Below, piece by piece: positions 45,893 through 57,831 of a stretch of 64,000 bases of DNA. The position numbers and the translations under genes are program-made. Origin of the DNA: Zygnema cylindricum (taxonomy: Eukaryota; Streptophyta; Zygnematophyceae; Zygnematales; Zygnemataceae); contig JBBHKE010002409.1 in the NCBI GenBank assembly GCA_037447655.1, forward strand, positions 112,036 to 176,035. Reading direction: 5' to 3'. Each line of letters starts with the position of its first letter. Position 1 is the first letter of the stretch. The notes under the pieces were generated by a model. The model was not told the DNA's origin, did no database searches, and was given only the letters and a program-made list of their open reading frames with translations.

Positions 45893-47460
45893 ATGGAGAG
45901 GCGATGACTTACTAAGTAAGGAACCGGTGGAAGATAGCCATCAATGAGGAGATGGCCTCAATTAGGGCAGCCGATACTTGGGAGCTGGTGGATTGTCCAC
46001 CTAACCGAAAACCAATCGGTTGTACGTGGGTTTTCAAATTAAAACTGAACCCAGATAACACAATTGAGCATTATAAGGCCTGATTAGTAGCAAAGATTTA
46101 CACAAAAGGAGGGAATTTTCTACGAGGAAACCTTTGCCCTTGTCGTTAGATTTCCCTCCACCTGCATACTTTTCAGTCTGGCAGCAGCGGAAGACATAGA
46201 GGTGCACCAGATGGACATCAAGACAGCCTTTTTGCATTGAGAATTGGAATAGGAGATCTTAATGCGACAACCTGAAGGATTCGTGGAGGAAGGAGAGGAG
46301 AGTAAGGTATGTCGGCTGATTAAATCCCTTTACGCTTTGAAACAGGCGCCTTGAAAGTGGAATAAGAAACTTGATAAGTTTCTTATTGGTTGGGGATATA
46401 TCTGGATAAGCTCAGATAACTCAATCTATGTTTTTGAAGATGAGGAAGGTATTATATTTATTGCAATTTATGTTGATGATTTGCTTGTTTTAAGTAAATC
46501 AATGAAAAAAAAAAAAACTGAAAACCGATCTTAAGGGGAGATTTGAAATGAAGGATATGGGGGAAGCAAAATATATTTTAGGAATTCAAGTAGAAAGAGA
46601 CAGAGAAAACAAGATTATAAGATTGACTCAAAAAGAAGCAATAGGGAACATAAAGGAAAAATTTCAGATAGATGAAGTTAATAGTTGTACAACTCCAATG
46701 GAGTTAAAGAAGGGAAGTGAGGGGAGTGAGGAAGAAGGAGTGATAGTCTTAGATGATGAATTAAGTCCTGAAGATTAGAAGCTCATGTAGACTATTCCTT
46801 ACAGGCAAGTAGTGGGAAGCCTAATCTATTTTATGAATTGTACCCTGCCGGATTTAGCTGCAGCTGTAGGAGTGCTGAGTATAAGTCAAAATGCTCCCAC
46901 TAGAAAGGATTAGGAGGCAGCTAAGAGATTCCTTAGATATTTGATAGGAAGTAGGGATCTATGGTTGTATTTGGGTGGGGAGAATACTGACATCGCTACT
47001 TGGAGTGATGCCAGTTATGGTGATGCTCCAATGAGGAGATGTACTTCTGGATATGTATTATATGTGGGTGATAGGGCTTGATGTTGGAGTAGCAAACAGC
47101 AAAAAGTTATTGCTCATTCCACCATGGAGGCTGAGTATATGGCCTCTTACTGTGCTGTAAAAAAAATTGAAGTGGGTCAAGTCTTTGTTTGGTGAGCTTG
47201 GTCACCTTAAGAGTGGTGTGCATAATTTTTTTTGTGATAATCAGGCAGCAATCGCTTTTTCTGCCAATCCTAAACATCATTTTAAAGCTAAACACATGGA
47301 CATTAGACATATCTTTGTTAGATAGAAAGTAGAAAACATAATAATCAGTTTAGAGTACCGACCAGATGCTGAGATGGTAGCAGATATGATGACCAAACCT
47401 GTGCCTTCACCTAAGATTATTTTCTGGAGGGAGAAGTGTGGTCTAAAAATTAAAGATTGA
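45893..47460 (+). pseudogene. copia family C reverse transcriptase and RNase H
   Basis: Starts with INEEMASIRAADTWELVD and KPIGCTWVFKLKLN, the N-terminal RT region. After stops and frame shifts it continues with RQPEGFVEEGEESKVCRLIK and AIYVDDLLVLSKS (YVDD near 46.47 kb), then KYILGIQVERDRENKIIRL (46548-46778). RNase H follows with PYRQVVGSLIYFMNCTLPD, TWSDASYGDAPMRRCTSGYV and SSKQQKVIAHSTMEAEYMAS. It ends at the polypurine tract AGGGGAG (47471-47477). Everything upstream of the RT is missing on this strand. Confidence 0.9.
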
Positions 47461-47477
47461 CTAGAAAATAAGGGGAG

Positions 47478-48540
47478 TGTAGAAATTGATGGTTGCTTTT
47501 AAGTATTTTCTAGGTCTAAATTAAAATTCAAAAAGAAGCCGAGGCAATCTATCTCTTACTTCTCTCTCCAAACTCCCACACTTGTCGCAGTCACTGGGAA
47601 GTTTGAGTGGAAGCTAGAGCCATTGCAACCTTGGCTATCCAAAGGTTTACGAGAAATGGATTAGTTTATATACCGATAAGTAGTTTATTTACTAAAAGGA
47701 TATATGTCGGAACCGGGATTTTATCCTGGTACCTGCGGAAAGAAAGGTAGCCGGTAGTCGTAGCCGTTAAGTCTAAGGCTAATGATATATGATATAGGGT
47801 TTGATATTTATTTAAAAATTATTACATATGATAATTCATTTAACTACAACTGTTTACGGGATGCATATATCTAGTTATGTAAAAGTCCGGATTACAGTAT
47901 GTGTAAGAAACTAGAACCGCGCATTTATTTCTTTAACGAAACAAATACCGCGCATGTATTTTTGAAGGTTACGATTGAAATCTGCATTCAATCGGACGGC
48001 CGGGAAGAAAGTTGAGATGGCGGAAGAGAATCTCGACGGTTTGTGGTCATCGCCACATCGGATGACACGTGGCAAAATTACGTTGGATCGCAGCATCCCT
48101 GGGGATTACAGGACCGAACCCGGATATGACATGTGTCGACTTTTAGGCCATGTCGTACAGTTTCCATACAGAAAGTACACCAGCAGATGTACTTTTATGT
48201 ACGGAAGTGTAATATGATTGGTTCCGTACATCAATATATAGAGTTTGTGAGAGAGATAGGACTTAGAAAAAAATTGGTAGATAGGACCCTCTCTCCAAGA
48301 GAGCTTATGTATAAAATGCCAACTTTGACCCTCCATAACTTACTGCTTAGGGGAGCAAATTTAGAGATTATTTTTGCTATCGACTCATGGGAGTCTTGCC
48401 TTCACAGGGGTGTACGTGGTTAGAGTTTTTGTTTGCCAGGGTGGCGGTTATTCGTGATGAAGGACAAAGGGGTCAGGGTTATCCTAGAGGCTTCGTGTGA
48501 GCTGCTTACTTTGAGGTCCTATGGAGGTCTCAGAGTTGCA
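47478..48540 (+). mobile_element. 3' LTR of copia family C, copy C4
   Basis: 1063 bp from TGTAGAAATTGATGG, directly after the polypurine tract, to AGAGTTGCA. It carries the same landmarks as C3 in the opposite orientation, including the near-terminal ATGGAGGTCTCAGAG start of gag. Confidence 0.88.
47705..47790 (-). other. tRNA-like segment inside LTR C4 (antisense)
   Basis: On the minus strand the T-arm is CCAGG/CCCGG (one mismatch) with loop ATAAAAT. The B-box GGATAAAATCC has two changes. A possible D-arm pairs AGCC with GGCT. The position from the LTR start matches the other copies. It is more decayed than C1 or C3. Confidence 0.4.
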
Positions 48541-49742
48541 AAGATCTCATCTGAGATTTCCAATCAAGGTTGAGCACATTCCGAAGGAGATGGTGAGGGG
48601 GAGCGCGACGCCCGCTGCTTGTGAGGGGTCATAAGAGGAGAGAGGAATGGGATGTCGAGATGGCGAAAGTTGCCCGAAACGTCTTTGTTGCCAGTGGGAA
48701 GCAGTGGCGGAAGTTGTGGAAGGTCGACGGCTAAAAATCAATTCCTTCAATCACGAGCTGATTGTGACGTAGGAACGTATTAAGTGTAATAATGTCGATG
48801 CCCGACTAATGGCACGCCAAATTGGGCTGCCAAGATGGTAGGAGGTGGGCACAAAAAGTAGGAAGGAAGTCAGCCGAAAGAGGCAAATCTAACTAATGAA
48901 AACGGATAAGGCCGATTCTCCCACTAATATAAAGTTTTTAAAAAATTCATTCTTTGAGTAGGTGCATGCTAAAGTCGAGGCTGGATACACAAAAATAAGG
49001 GCAAAAAACTCTAACAATAAACGATGGTCGAAGGAAGATCGCCAAGTAAAAAATGAGTCAAAGCAACACAAACTAAATTTTACGGAATAAGTTGGCAAGC
49101 CAAATCAGACGGCAAAGATGATATGAGATGGCCGTGAAAGGAAAAATGAAAATCGGCCGAAAGTGACAGTCCCGATTAAGAGAGAACGAGAAAAAGAAGG
49201 GCGCTTATTTGCCCACTGGTAGAAAATGTGTTGAAAATACTTTTTTTAGAGTCGTCGCACGCCAAATTTGGCGCTGGATTCATGAAGGGAAGAGAGAAAA
49301 ACCGTAGCAAGAAGCTATGGCCGCGATGGTTTCTTTTTCTACCTTGGCACTTTATAACATCACAAAAGAGATTGTGGAAAGGCAGTCGGACACCTGGAAA
49401 TATATTATGTATTGAAGCGTTCCTCTGCTCACTATAGAGAATTAAAATTACACGTGAAAAAACCAAAAGCCAACGTTCGGAACGTGACTTCAAAGTTCGT
49501 ACCAAGACTTTGATAGAACGTACTGCACGCATGCAACGTGTCGCTATGAGAACGTTTGTACTACCTTTTCTCATCTTTTTTCAAATTTGAAAATCTGCAA
49601 CTTCTGATTAGAGCTGCGCAGCGGGGAACATCGCCAGGCGATACTATCAATGCATTGGCAACACAGAATATCGGCAAGTCGATGCGGGCAGGAAATCGTC
49701 GGTTGATCAAAAATCCACAAACAAATTTTGTACGGTACAGTA
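48541..49742. other. unassigned region right of LTR C4
   Basis: No gene recognised. Open frames are short, and the strands show no consistent coding bias. It is probably older transposon or intergenic DNA. Confidence 0.4.
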
Positions 49743-49950
49743 CACCGCGAATCGCTATTAACGTTAACAAATATATAGTGTTAAATAACAATTAGTGTGA
49801 CTAACGCTAATTGGGAATTTGGGGATTTTCAAGGAAATCAGCCACTCTACTTTGGTTTTTAGGGTTTTTTTCATCATTCTATTTAAGAATTAGGGTTAAA
49901 ATTTTGGGGCGCCGCATTAGAGTGATTAACGCTAATAGCGATTCGCGGTG
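49743..49950. mobile_element. TA-target MITE (208 bp)
   Basis: Clean boundaries: TA at 49741-49742 and 49951-49952. Terminal repeats are CACCGCGAATCGCTATTAAC at the left and its near-perfect inverse at the right. It shares AAAATTTTGGGG with M1. The TA duplication points to a Tc1/mariner-like mobiliser elsewhere in the genome. Confidence 0.85.
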
Positions 49951-49952
49951 TA

Positions 49953-52900
49953 CTATACCGTAGAGCAAAAAAAATAGTAAGGTGTCGCGTATATTTTGTA
50001 TATAAGTGACTCTTCTCACTTAATGAAATCATCCCAAATACAAATCAATTCCTCTCTCCAATGCATTGATATTTCTCTTGTGTACAATTTCATGGCTTCC
50101 GCCAATCCACCTCCACTTCTGATGTCGTGCTGCAGCTGTCGCTTTTGGCGCATGTTGAGCCTGACTTTGTCCGCCGCTACAGTACTCTCAAAAACTGTTG
50201 TGTTTTAACCGTTTAAACACCGTCCAACGGCCTTTTTCTCTTTCCTGGAATTGATTGGTACGGATCATATAAATTTGTCATGTTTTTTGCCGTAAACTTC
50301 CAGTGTGAACAAAGTCACTCTACACAGATTTTGCCGAACAGCAGTTTCCTGCTGCTATAGTACAGTTACGGTACAGTACAGCTGTTCAAACTTTCGAAAG
50401 ATTAAAAAAAATGCGGCATCCACCTGATCTACGCGAAGTCGTTTGGGACTTTGGTTCGTGGGGAGACTGGAGGGACCAAAACCCTTTCCGCAGACGCAAT
50501 TCTGGTTGGGCGCCTGTGCTTACGTCAAAAAACACAAGAAGGTACAGTTAGCTGTTAGCGTAATCTCCAAACTTTTTAAGCTTTATGGCAAAAACGTTTT
50601 GGGTCCCCTAAGGCCTCTTTGGCTATTTCACACGTTAAAATCACTTTTTTCTTTTGCATTGTTAAATACTAATTTACTGTAGCAAAACAAGTAGACGCGA
50701 CTCAAAATGTAAATAGGATGATGTATATCAAAGTGTTATGTTGTGTTAGACGTGGTGTGTTGGACCCAAGAGTGGAAAGAATTACGGAAATTTTTAAACC
50801 CTTAAATAGCCTTGAAATGTACGAAAATACCCAGACCAGTTTTTTAATATAAAAAAAAAAATGTTAAAGATAGCATTAAGGGATTTGGACAAAGGATTGG
50901 ATGCAAAACCGCACATAAAACAAAAAAAAAACAATTATGCATTTTTTAGGCGTTAAGAGTGTTTCAAATATCGAAACCAAAAGTTGTTATTGTCACCCTA
51001 CAAAAATGTGTTTAAACCTACACCTACCGACCGTCGAGTTTATAATATCAAACTAATTAAAATCGACCAAAAATATGTTTGATATGCAACACAAATAACC
51101 ATTCGCTATACACAACCTATTGTATCATGTCGGGTCAATATGTGGCAATATTATTTAATTGTGCATTATATGTGAAAAGTGGTAAATACAAACGTGGCAC
51201 AAGGTATTTTTGTCGTCAATAGTTAAAATAAATTAAAATTTATATACGTACCACCAATGGAAGGTTAAATATACTCAAGTTAGTAAATAATGACTTACGG
51301 ACAAAAATTATCGCTTCTTACACCTTTTTAATTATTAATCGATAAAACCATAGGGCCTAAGTGATCGTGGTTGTCATATTAATTTGTAAAAAAGCATAAT
51401 GACTTGGTACGTTAAAACACTAAACCCAAAAATGATTGTATTTGGTACAACGACAGTTACATCTCGGATACAATAATAATGTAAAAAACCTTGGTGTAAA
51501 AATGGATATGTGAGCAAACTATTGCGCGTTAATGGAATAACCTCAATATAATATACTAAAGAATCTCGTGACAAGGGAACTACTTATAAAAAACACGAGT
51601 TTCTTTTCACTTAAGCGTTTACAAAAACAAGTGCTAACACAAAACACTGCAAACCTCGCATGAACCAACGGAAACAATGCTCAGTATCTTTTAAATTATG
51701 TAAAGTGTCATGATTATTTTACAAATTTTGTTGGGAAAAGGTCAATTTTTTTCAAATAATTTGGCAAACCAATTCGAATGAAAACTAGGTACATGGAAGT
51801 ATAGTGCAAGTGTAATTTGCTCTAGCTAACTAAGTATGTAGAAACGATTAATGTAGATAAGTATGGGTTAGAATATTGTAGCGAAAATCTCATTTTAATG
51901 TTTTTATTAAAGGAACTTCATTTGAGAGTGCGCGCAAACTTGGCGATATGCGTTTTCGTTTCCATATTTCGGTTTTACTAATTTGTTGATTTCACCTCAA
52001 ACTCGTTTAAGTTTGAATGTTTGTATGACTACATATTAGTTTTCATGAGTAAACTATAGTGAATTTTATTTTTTGACCCGTAGTGTATATTTTTGTGCTT
52101 GATCTTATTTTAAGTGTTAGGGTAGTAGGGTACAATACAACTTGAATCAATATTATTGTTAATAACCTTAGTTCCGTGCCCCCAAATTTGGATCATATAA
52201 CGTGAAATAAAATGATAAAAATAATACATTTGTTTAAGTTAAATAAGGTACTTGGTAATTAACGTGAATAACTATATTTGATGGTCATCTTGAATAGTAG
52301 GGTGTACAAAATGTGTCATTTTTTTACTAAAACCGTTCATTATTTCCTACAGGCGTACAAAAGAAGTGTGAAAAAAGGCGTCGACACGGGAAGTTGAGTG
52401 CGTCGCCAAAAAAAGCACCAAGATCTGATTTGTAGGGTACTTTCGCATGTGCTCAAGTTACAGTTAATTTCAATCTTTTTTCTTCATAACTTAGAAAAAA
52501 ACGAGAAATCCGCAGCCGTACCAACAAATTGAAATTACCACCGTACAAGTTGCGTTACCCTGAAACTCTAAATGTACAGTAGGTTGTCGTATAGGGCGAT
52601 GCAATTTGTAGTCTATCACATTTCGACCCATTTTCGCGTCCTTCCAGCACATGTTCAAATTGTACATAAAATCACCTCGCGAGGTGATTTAAAATATAGT
52701 CCAATGAGACGAGTGAATAGGTCGATGCTGTCACACGTGTTGGAAGTTTTCCAATTTTTGTGCGCGGAGTACAAAAAAAAAAACTCCACAACTTGTTTAC
52801 AGCCTGTGCATACTGTTTTCCGTGCGCTAATTGTTGTGTAGGGTCGTTGCTCTTAAACACACGTGTCTTCACACATATGGTGTAGGAAAACATTGGGCAC

Positions 52901-53330
52901 CCGTCGGCAAATGGGAAGTTGAAAAACGAAACCGCATTTTTGTGCGACAACGAAAGGTTTTTTAGGGTTTCGACACGTGGACAATGTGGCGTACGGACAT
53001 TACGAATTCACAAAAATTGTACAGCATGCGGAGAGACGCCTCAAATTGAAGCCGAGTGGAAGTTTCGCCTGAATTTATGTACCATTTCATCTGTCACAAT
53101 GTTTCGTACATGTCTACGTAAGTCACTTTTTAAAGTAACAAGTTATTTGCGTTTACATCCGAATGCTCTGAAAGCTGTACGGAGAATCTTCGCCAAAAAA
53201 AGAAGCAATAAGACTAAGTTTCGGTTACATGCGAAAGTACCCTTAGTGATAAAGACGAGCAAAACTCACGCAAACGTGTTCTCACATGTTCAAACGTCGA
53301 ATATGTGAACACAGGTTATATCGGATACGG
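49953..53330. other. unassigned AT-rich region
   Basis: No recognised gene, LTR or satellite. Moderately GC-rich stretches at 50.0-50.5 and 52.3-53.3 kb flank a very AT-rich centre, which could be a large decayed transposon, but I found no matching ends. A 129-codon frame at 52919-53308 resembles nothing I know. Confidence 0.4.
52669..52690. repeat. 22-bp perfect palindrome
   Basis: AAATCACCTCG followed by its exact reverse complement, centred at 52679/52680. It could be a dimeric protein-binding site or a transposon relic. Confidence 0.8.
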
Positions 53331-53339
53331 TATGGGAAA

Positions 53340-53486
53340 ATGTACCCAAATTAGAGTTATGAATAAATTAGAGTTATGAATAAATTAGAGTGAAAAATCC
53401 AGATTAGATTTAATAACACTTTTTTTTTCTACACTAATTATTTTTCTATACTAATTATTTATTAACGCTGGTGGCGATTCACGGTG
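53340..53486. mobile_element. TA-target MITE remnant
   Basis: Only the right terminus is clear (GGCGATTCACGGTG, then TA at 53487-53488). The body has AATTAGAGTTATGAATA repeats like type M2. No left terminus is seen. Confidence 0.45.
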
Positions 53487-54192
53487 TAGCACCTTAAGTA
53501 ATAGGGTACAGTATCGTGGCGCTCATTTCTATGATACATAATCGACGTGATACACCTGGCTATAAAATAGTATGTACTAGCCAGTTTGTTATGCGCTACA
53601 AATCTTGCAGAAACAATTTGGACGTATGGAAAATCAGAGAACTTGATGGAAAATCAGAGAACTTGATGGAAAACCGAAATTGTCGTTCTCGACGATTGGG
53701 CCATAAAATGGCCGTGGAGTTTGATCTGGACGGTCGAATGTTTTCCAGTCGTCGAAACGACAGTGCAATGACAACGTTAGGGCCTGACGTGGCGGAGCTC
53801 TGTGCGTTGGACTTCCTGGGACCACCTCCGGTCCATAGACGCTCGTTTTAAAAAATGCGATGAACAGCAAAAAATGACCCGCAAAAGGTAAATGATTGGG
53901 ATAGTCGCGGGAGATTGGACAGTCCTGTTATTTTCCACGCGTGTGATGGACGGACACGAGGATGAAACGTGTACACCGAATTGCAGTGAGCGTTGGCCGT
54001 CCTTAAAAGGGATCGATCAGCACGAATTTCGGAGTTAATCTCAGAAAAACATTGGCACGCGTGAAACAGACGGAACAAAAGTTTGATTTGCATATTTTTG
54101 TTACTCCCGTACTATTTTATTCGTAACCGCTACGAAATCAAATCATGAATGGCTACGTTATTGTCCTTTTCTAGCGATCTAAATAATATTTT

Positions 54193-54335
54193 CGCCACTG
54201 AAAACATATTTTCTCCTTACACACCTGTCCGATTTTCAATTTGAGACCGCCAATCGGAAGCTGAGAATCTTACTTTTCAATCGCAACCGTCAGATCCACA
54301 ATTCGACAAGTGTGTACGGAGAAAATATGTTTTAA
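54193..54335. mobile_element. fold-back element, copy 1
   Basis: About 143 bp whose arms CGCCACTGAAAACATATTTT... and ...AAAATATGTTTTAA are near-complete inverted repeats with an ACACTTGTC-type inner part. It is one of three related copies; the others are at 54432-54634 and 60040-60255. Confidence 0.65.
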
Positions 54336-54431
54336 CCATCGATCGGTTCATCGCGCTAAATTTACGAACAGCACATCCGAACGTCAGGTTGCGTGACGTC
54401 GATTTCACTGTCAGTCGCAGACTCACAGCTA

Positions 54432-54634
54432 CACCGAGAATCGTTATTAGCGTCAAGGTTTTTTTCGCCACATAAAACATATTTATCCGTACACTCTTGT
54501 CGGATTGAGGATCTGACGGTTGCGATTGAAAGGTAACATTCTCAGCTAACGATTGGCGGTCTCAAATCGAAAATCCAACAAGTGTGTACGGATAAAATAT
54601 GTTTTAAGTGGCAAAAAAGCATTGACGCTAAGTA
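54432..54634. mobile_element. fold-back element with CACCG terminus, copy 2
   Basis: Starts after TA (54430-54431) with CACCGAGAATCGTTATTAGC, then the long arm TTTTTCGCCACATAAAACAT. The inverse arm (GTTTTAAGTGGCAAAAAA) and GACGCTAAG lie at the right, where the outermost bases are lost. It links the fold-back group to the TA-target MITEs. Confidence 0.65.
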
Positions 54635-54758
54635 GCTACAGCTTTTTAGTGTCGTTTTGGTCGCATTCGCGAGTTAAAAATCCCGGCCTGTCGGTGGGTT
54701 TGTCGGGACTTGTCATGCCACGTCTACACACACGTGTGTAATTATAAAGAATTAAAAT

Positions 54759-55036
54759 CATAGTTCAAAAGGAGGTGAAAGTAGGCCCATACAATATGCC
54801 TATTGTACGCAAAACATACAATATGACCTTAAGACCCATATTGTATTGGTCGCAAAATGAAAAAGAAAAGTAACAGGGTTGAGTTGCACATCGTTCGATA
54901 GAGAATTAAACGTCATCGGACGGTCTCTGATCAAAGTAGCGATCAAAGTAGCGATCTAAGATGATCACATGAAAAGCCCATAACACAACTTGCGCCTACC
55001 AAAGGCCTACCATAAAACGCCTACTTTTGAACTATG
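54759..55036 (+). mobile_element. MITE with 8-bp target duplication, copy 1
   Basis: 278 bp with ends CATAGTTCAAAAG and CTTTTGAACTATG. It is flanked by the perfect 8-bp duplication ATTAAAAT (54751-54758 and 55037-55044). It has no coding frame. An 8-bp duplication fits hAT-type mobilisation. Confidence 0.92.
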
Positions 55037-55710
55037 ATTAAAATAGCTGAACCGAAAGCTACCCAGGGATATGCACAGATTTGGTCAGATCTATTACTAT
55101 GGTAACGACAAAATCGCTTTATAGAAGGCATCGAAAGTAGCTTTAGGCGTATCCACGTCACTGAATATCCTAAGTAGACTTTACGAATGCGGAGATTGGC
55201 CTCGGTGTCTCCCTTTGGAGGAAGTCTGACGTCTTCACACTTGTCCACCGAGACAGGATCTCTTTATAAGAAGACGTTAAAAGTAGCTTTTTGACCATCC
55301 ACGTCATCGGATCTTGAATGTACGAATACATAGATCGGCCTCGGTGTCTCACCGTGATGAAAGCCTGCAGTCTTGACGCTGGTCCACCGAGGCCAGATCT
55401 TAAAAGGTTCGCAACAAATAATATATTTTTAAATATTAAGATCTGGTAAATTTGTCCCCAAGCCAAGTGGGCTTCTAAAATTCTGACTTCCTGCCACCAC
55501 TGACGTTCGTTTCAGGAAGATCTGGACAATAATGACTGCACAGCCTGACCGTACAGATACTCCCATGCGATCCTCGGTTACCGTATGTTGTGTTTTCTCG
55601 GTGAAAATTCAGTGTTATACCTTGGTTGTTTGTGCTAACAGAGAAGTGACCTGGCGGCCAGACTAGATTGCAAAAGATTTGGCAGCCACGGCGACTGGAG
55701 GCTTTTTTGT

Positions 55711-56666
55711 AGTGTTGTGTATCGGTAAGGATTTGCCGATAACCGATATGGGCCTTTTTTCGGGTACCCGATAATCGATATATTGGTACGATACATCGTT
55801 ATCGGTGTTATCGCCGATAAATAGCCGATATTTATCCGCTATCATTGGCGATAACACCGATATCTATAACTATCGGCGATATCTATATGGATTGTACAGA
55901 TAAATGTACAATCAATACACTCAAGTGTACGTGTTATTCCCCGGATGCGCCCTAATAACAACCCCTATCTACTGAGGTGTCTTCCAATCAGATCACTGTA
56001 TTGCACAGTTCTACACGCACATAAAGTACAGTAGCCGCCATGAGAGCTGTACGGTTTTGGTACGGATCCAGTAAAAACGATGTACCTTTCACATCAGACG
56101 CTATGGCTTTTGTCCCTTTCTTTTTTGGGATCCACTCGGGACTTGGCACGTGTCAATCTGTTGGCTCTTTTGGCATAAGCTGCCAAAAGAGCCATTTCGG
56201 GATGTCGGCGCTCACGTTGGCCGTCCGCTCGTATTTTCTCATTCCCAGTCGTCCGTTCGATTCCGGCGACGCGTATAATGTTATTTTGCGTCCGTTGTAC
56301 TTTGTGTCCACCGTCCTTTTACCGTTTTATGTTCACCAGTTTGTCCGTCTAATTCCGTAAGTCACCGTAAAATTTGTGTTCAGTTAATCGACCAACGTTA
56401 ATGTGCTGTGCTGCCCGTAATAACTCACAGTTAAACAGAGACAGAACAAATTCTTATACGTGGCATGCCAAGCTATATAAAGACATTAATATAATACAGT
56501 ATGTTATAAAGTACTACTGTATGCATACTATATTTTCGTTAAGTTATCGCCGAAATATATTTTGTTGGTCTCAGACTGATATATCGGGACCTCTGACAGT
56601 TCGATAACCGATAACTATCAGCATCGGTGTTTTCGCAATAATTGTTTTACCGATACACAACACCAT
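55711..56666. mobile_element. non-autonomous hAT-like element
   Basis: About 956 bp. Ends are AGTGTTGTGTATCGGTAA and, inverted at the right, GTGTTGTGTATCGGTAA. It is flanked by the 8-bp duplication TTTTTTGT (55703-55710 and 56667-56674). Many subterminal ATCGG/CCGAT motifs lie at both ends, as in hAT elements. No transposase is encoded. The middle (about 55.93-56.40 kb) resembles the U3 part of LTR family C. Confidence 0.8.
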
Positions 56667-56961
56667 TTTTTTGTGAAAGGGCTCTGAGCACAATTTTTTA
56701 TAATTTCCACAATTCCTCTGTATGCCAAATCGGCAAATATACCTCGTGTATCGTTAGTATCGCCAATGACCCTATATCGTAAACCCTAAATGCTACCCCT
56801 CGAACTAACAATAATGTCAATGGCACTAATGTTTTTTTCTTAGTTTAGTTATTGGAACCAATCAAAACAAATCACGTCATTTGACGAAATACAAGTATAT
56901 TAATCCCCCGGTAATAAATATTGCACGCTAATTAAGGTACGCGGGCCAAAACTCGGCATAC

Positions 56962-57267
56962 CATAGCTCAAAAGTAGGCGTTTTTATGGTAGGCCTTTGG
57001 TCGGCGCCTTTATCGTAAGTTGTGTTATGGGCTTTTCATGTGATCTTCTTAGATCCCTACTTTGATCAGCGACCGTGCGATCGTCCGAATCTGACGGTGT
57101 AAATAAAATTTGTTGGTACGAATGTTTTAATTGGTCCAATTTTTGGTCCGAATGTTTTAATTGGTTAGAATAGATCCAAATAGAATATGGGTCTTAAGGT
57201 CATATTGTATGTTTTACATACAATAGGCATATTGTTTGGGCCTACTTTCACCTGCTTTTGAACTATG
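56962..57267 (-). mobile_element. MITE with 8-bp target duplication, copy 2
   Basis: 306 bp, the reverse-oriented sibling of 54759-55036. It has CATAGCTCAAAAG and GCTTTTGAACTATG ends and the perfect duplication CGGCATAC (56954-56961 and 57268-57275). Confidence 0.92.
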
Positions 57268-57437
57268 CGGCATACAAGCGACTTCCGGAACTCCGCAACC
57301 GTACTGTACTGTAGCACATTCAAAATCAAAACCTTTTCCCCTGATGGAAGACGTGACAGAGCGTCCCGCGTCGTAAAACAAGCCGTAAAACTTTCCGTAC
57401 AAACTGGCGTTTACCAGTACAAGACAGTACAGTACTA

Positions 57438-57636
57438 CACCTTTAATCGTTATTGGCGTGTATAAATTATTAGTGTAAAGAATAAATTATCGTCATTCAT
57501 TCTAATTTATTGCCAGGAGACGTGGCAGATTATGGTCCATGTCCTTAAATAGTGTAGTTTATTATTTTTAAGGTATCAATGTCAAAATTTTGGGGTGCCG
57601 ATATAGCGTACATAAGGCTAATAACGATTCACGGTG
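57438..57636. mobile_element. TA-target MITE, second copy of type M1
   Basis: 199 bp, TA on both sides. It is alignable throughout with 16155-16339 (CCAGGAGACGTGGCA; TTTTGGGGTGCCGATATAG). Confidence 0.8.
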
Positions 57637-57831
57637 TACTGTACAAATTTGTAAATTTGCCGAAACGTTATTGCAGGATTTTCTCTTCTCTGTAGCGGTT
57701 TTCAAGGCAGGCTTCCTAAGGAATTTTGAAGGGTGAACGGTTATAGAGAATAACGGTTTTAAACTGAAAGAACCTGTTCCTTTTGGCGTTTTATCAGTTA
57801 GTGGTTCGCACGAATCCAAGAGAATGAACTA

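Noticed and set aside
53516-53851. 111-codon frame on the plus strand
   Set aside because: It contains a short internal duplication and has no domain, splice context or supporting neighbour.
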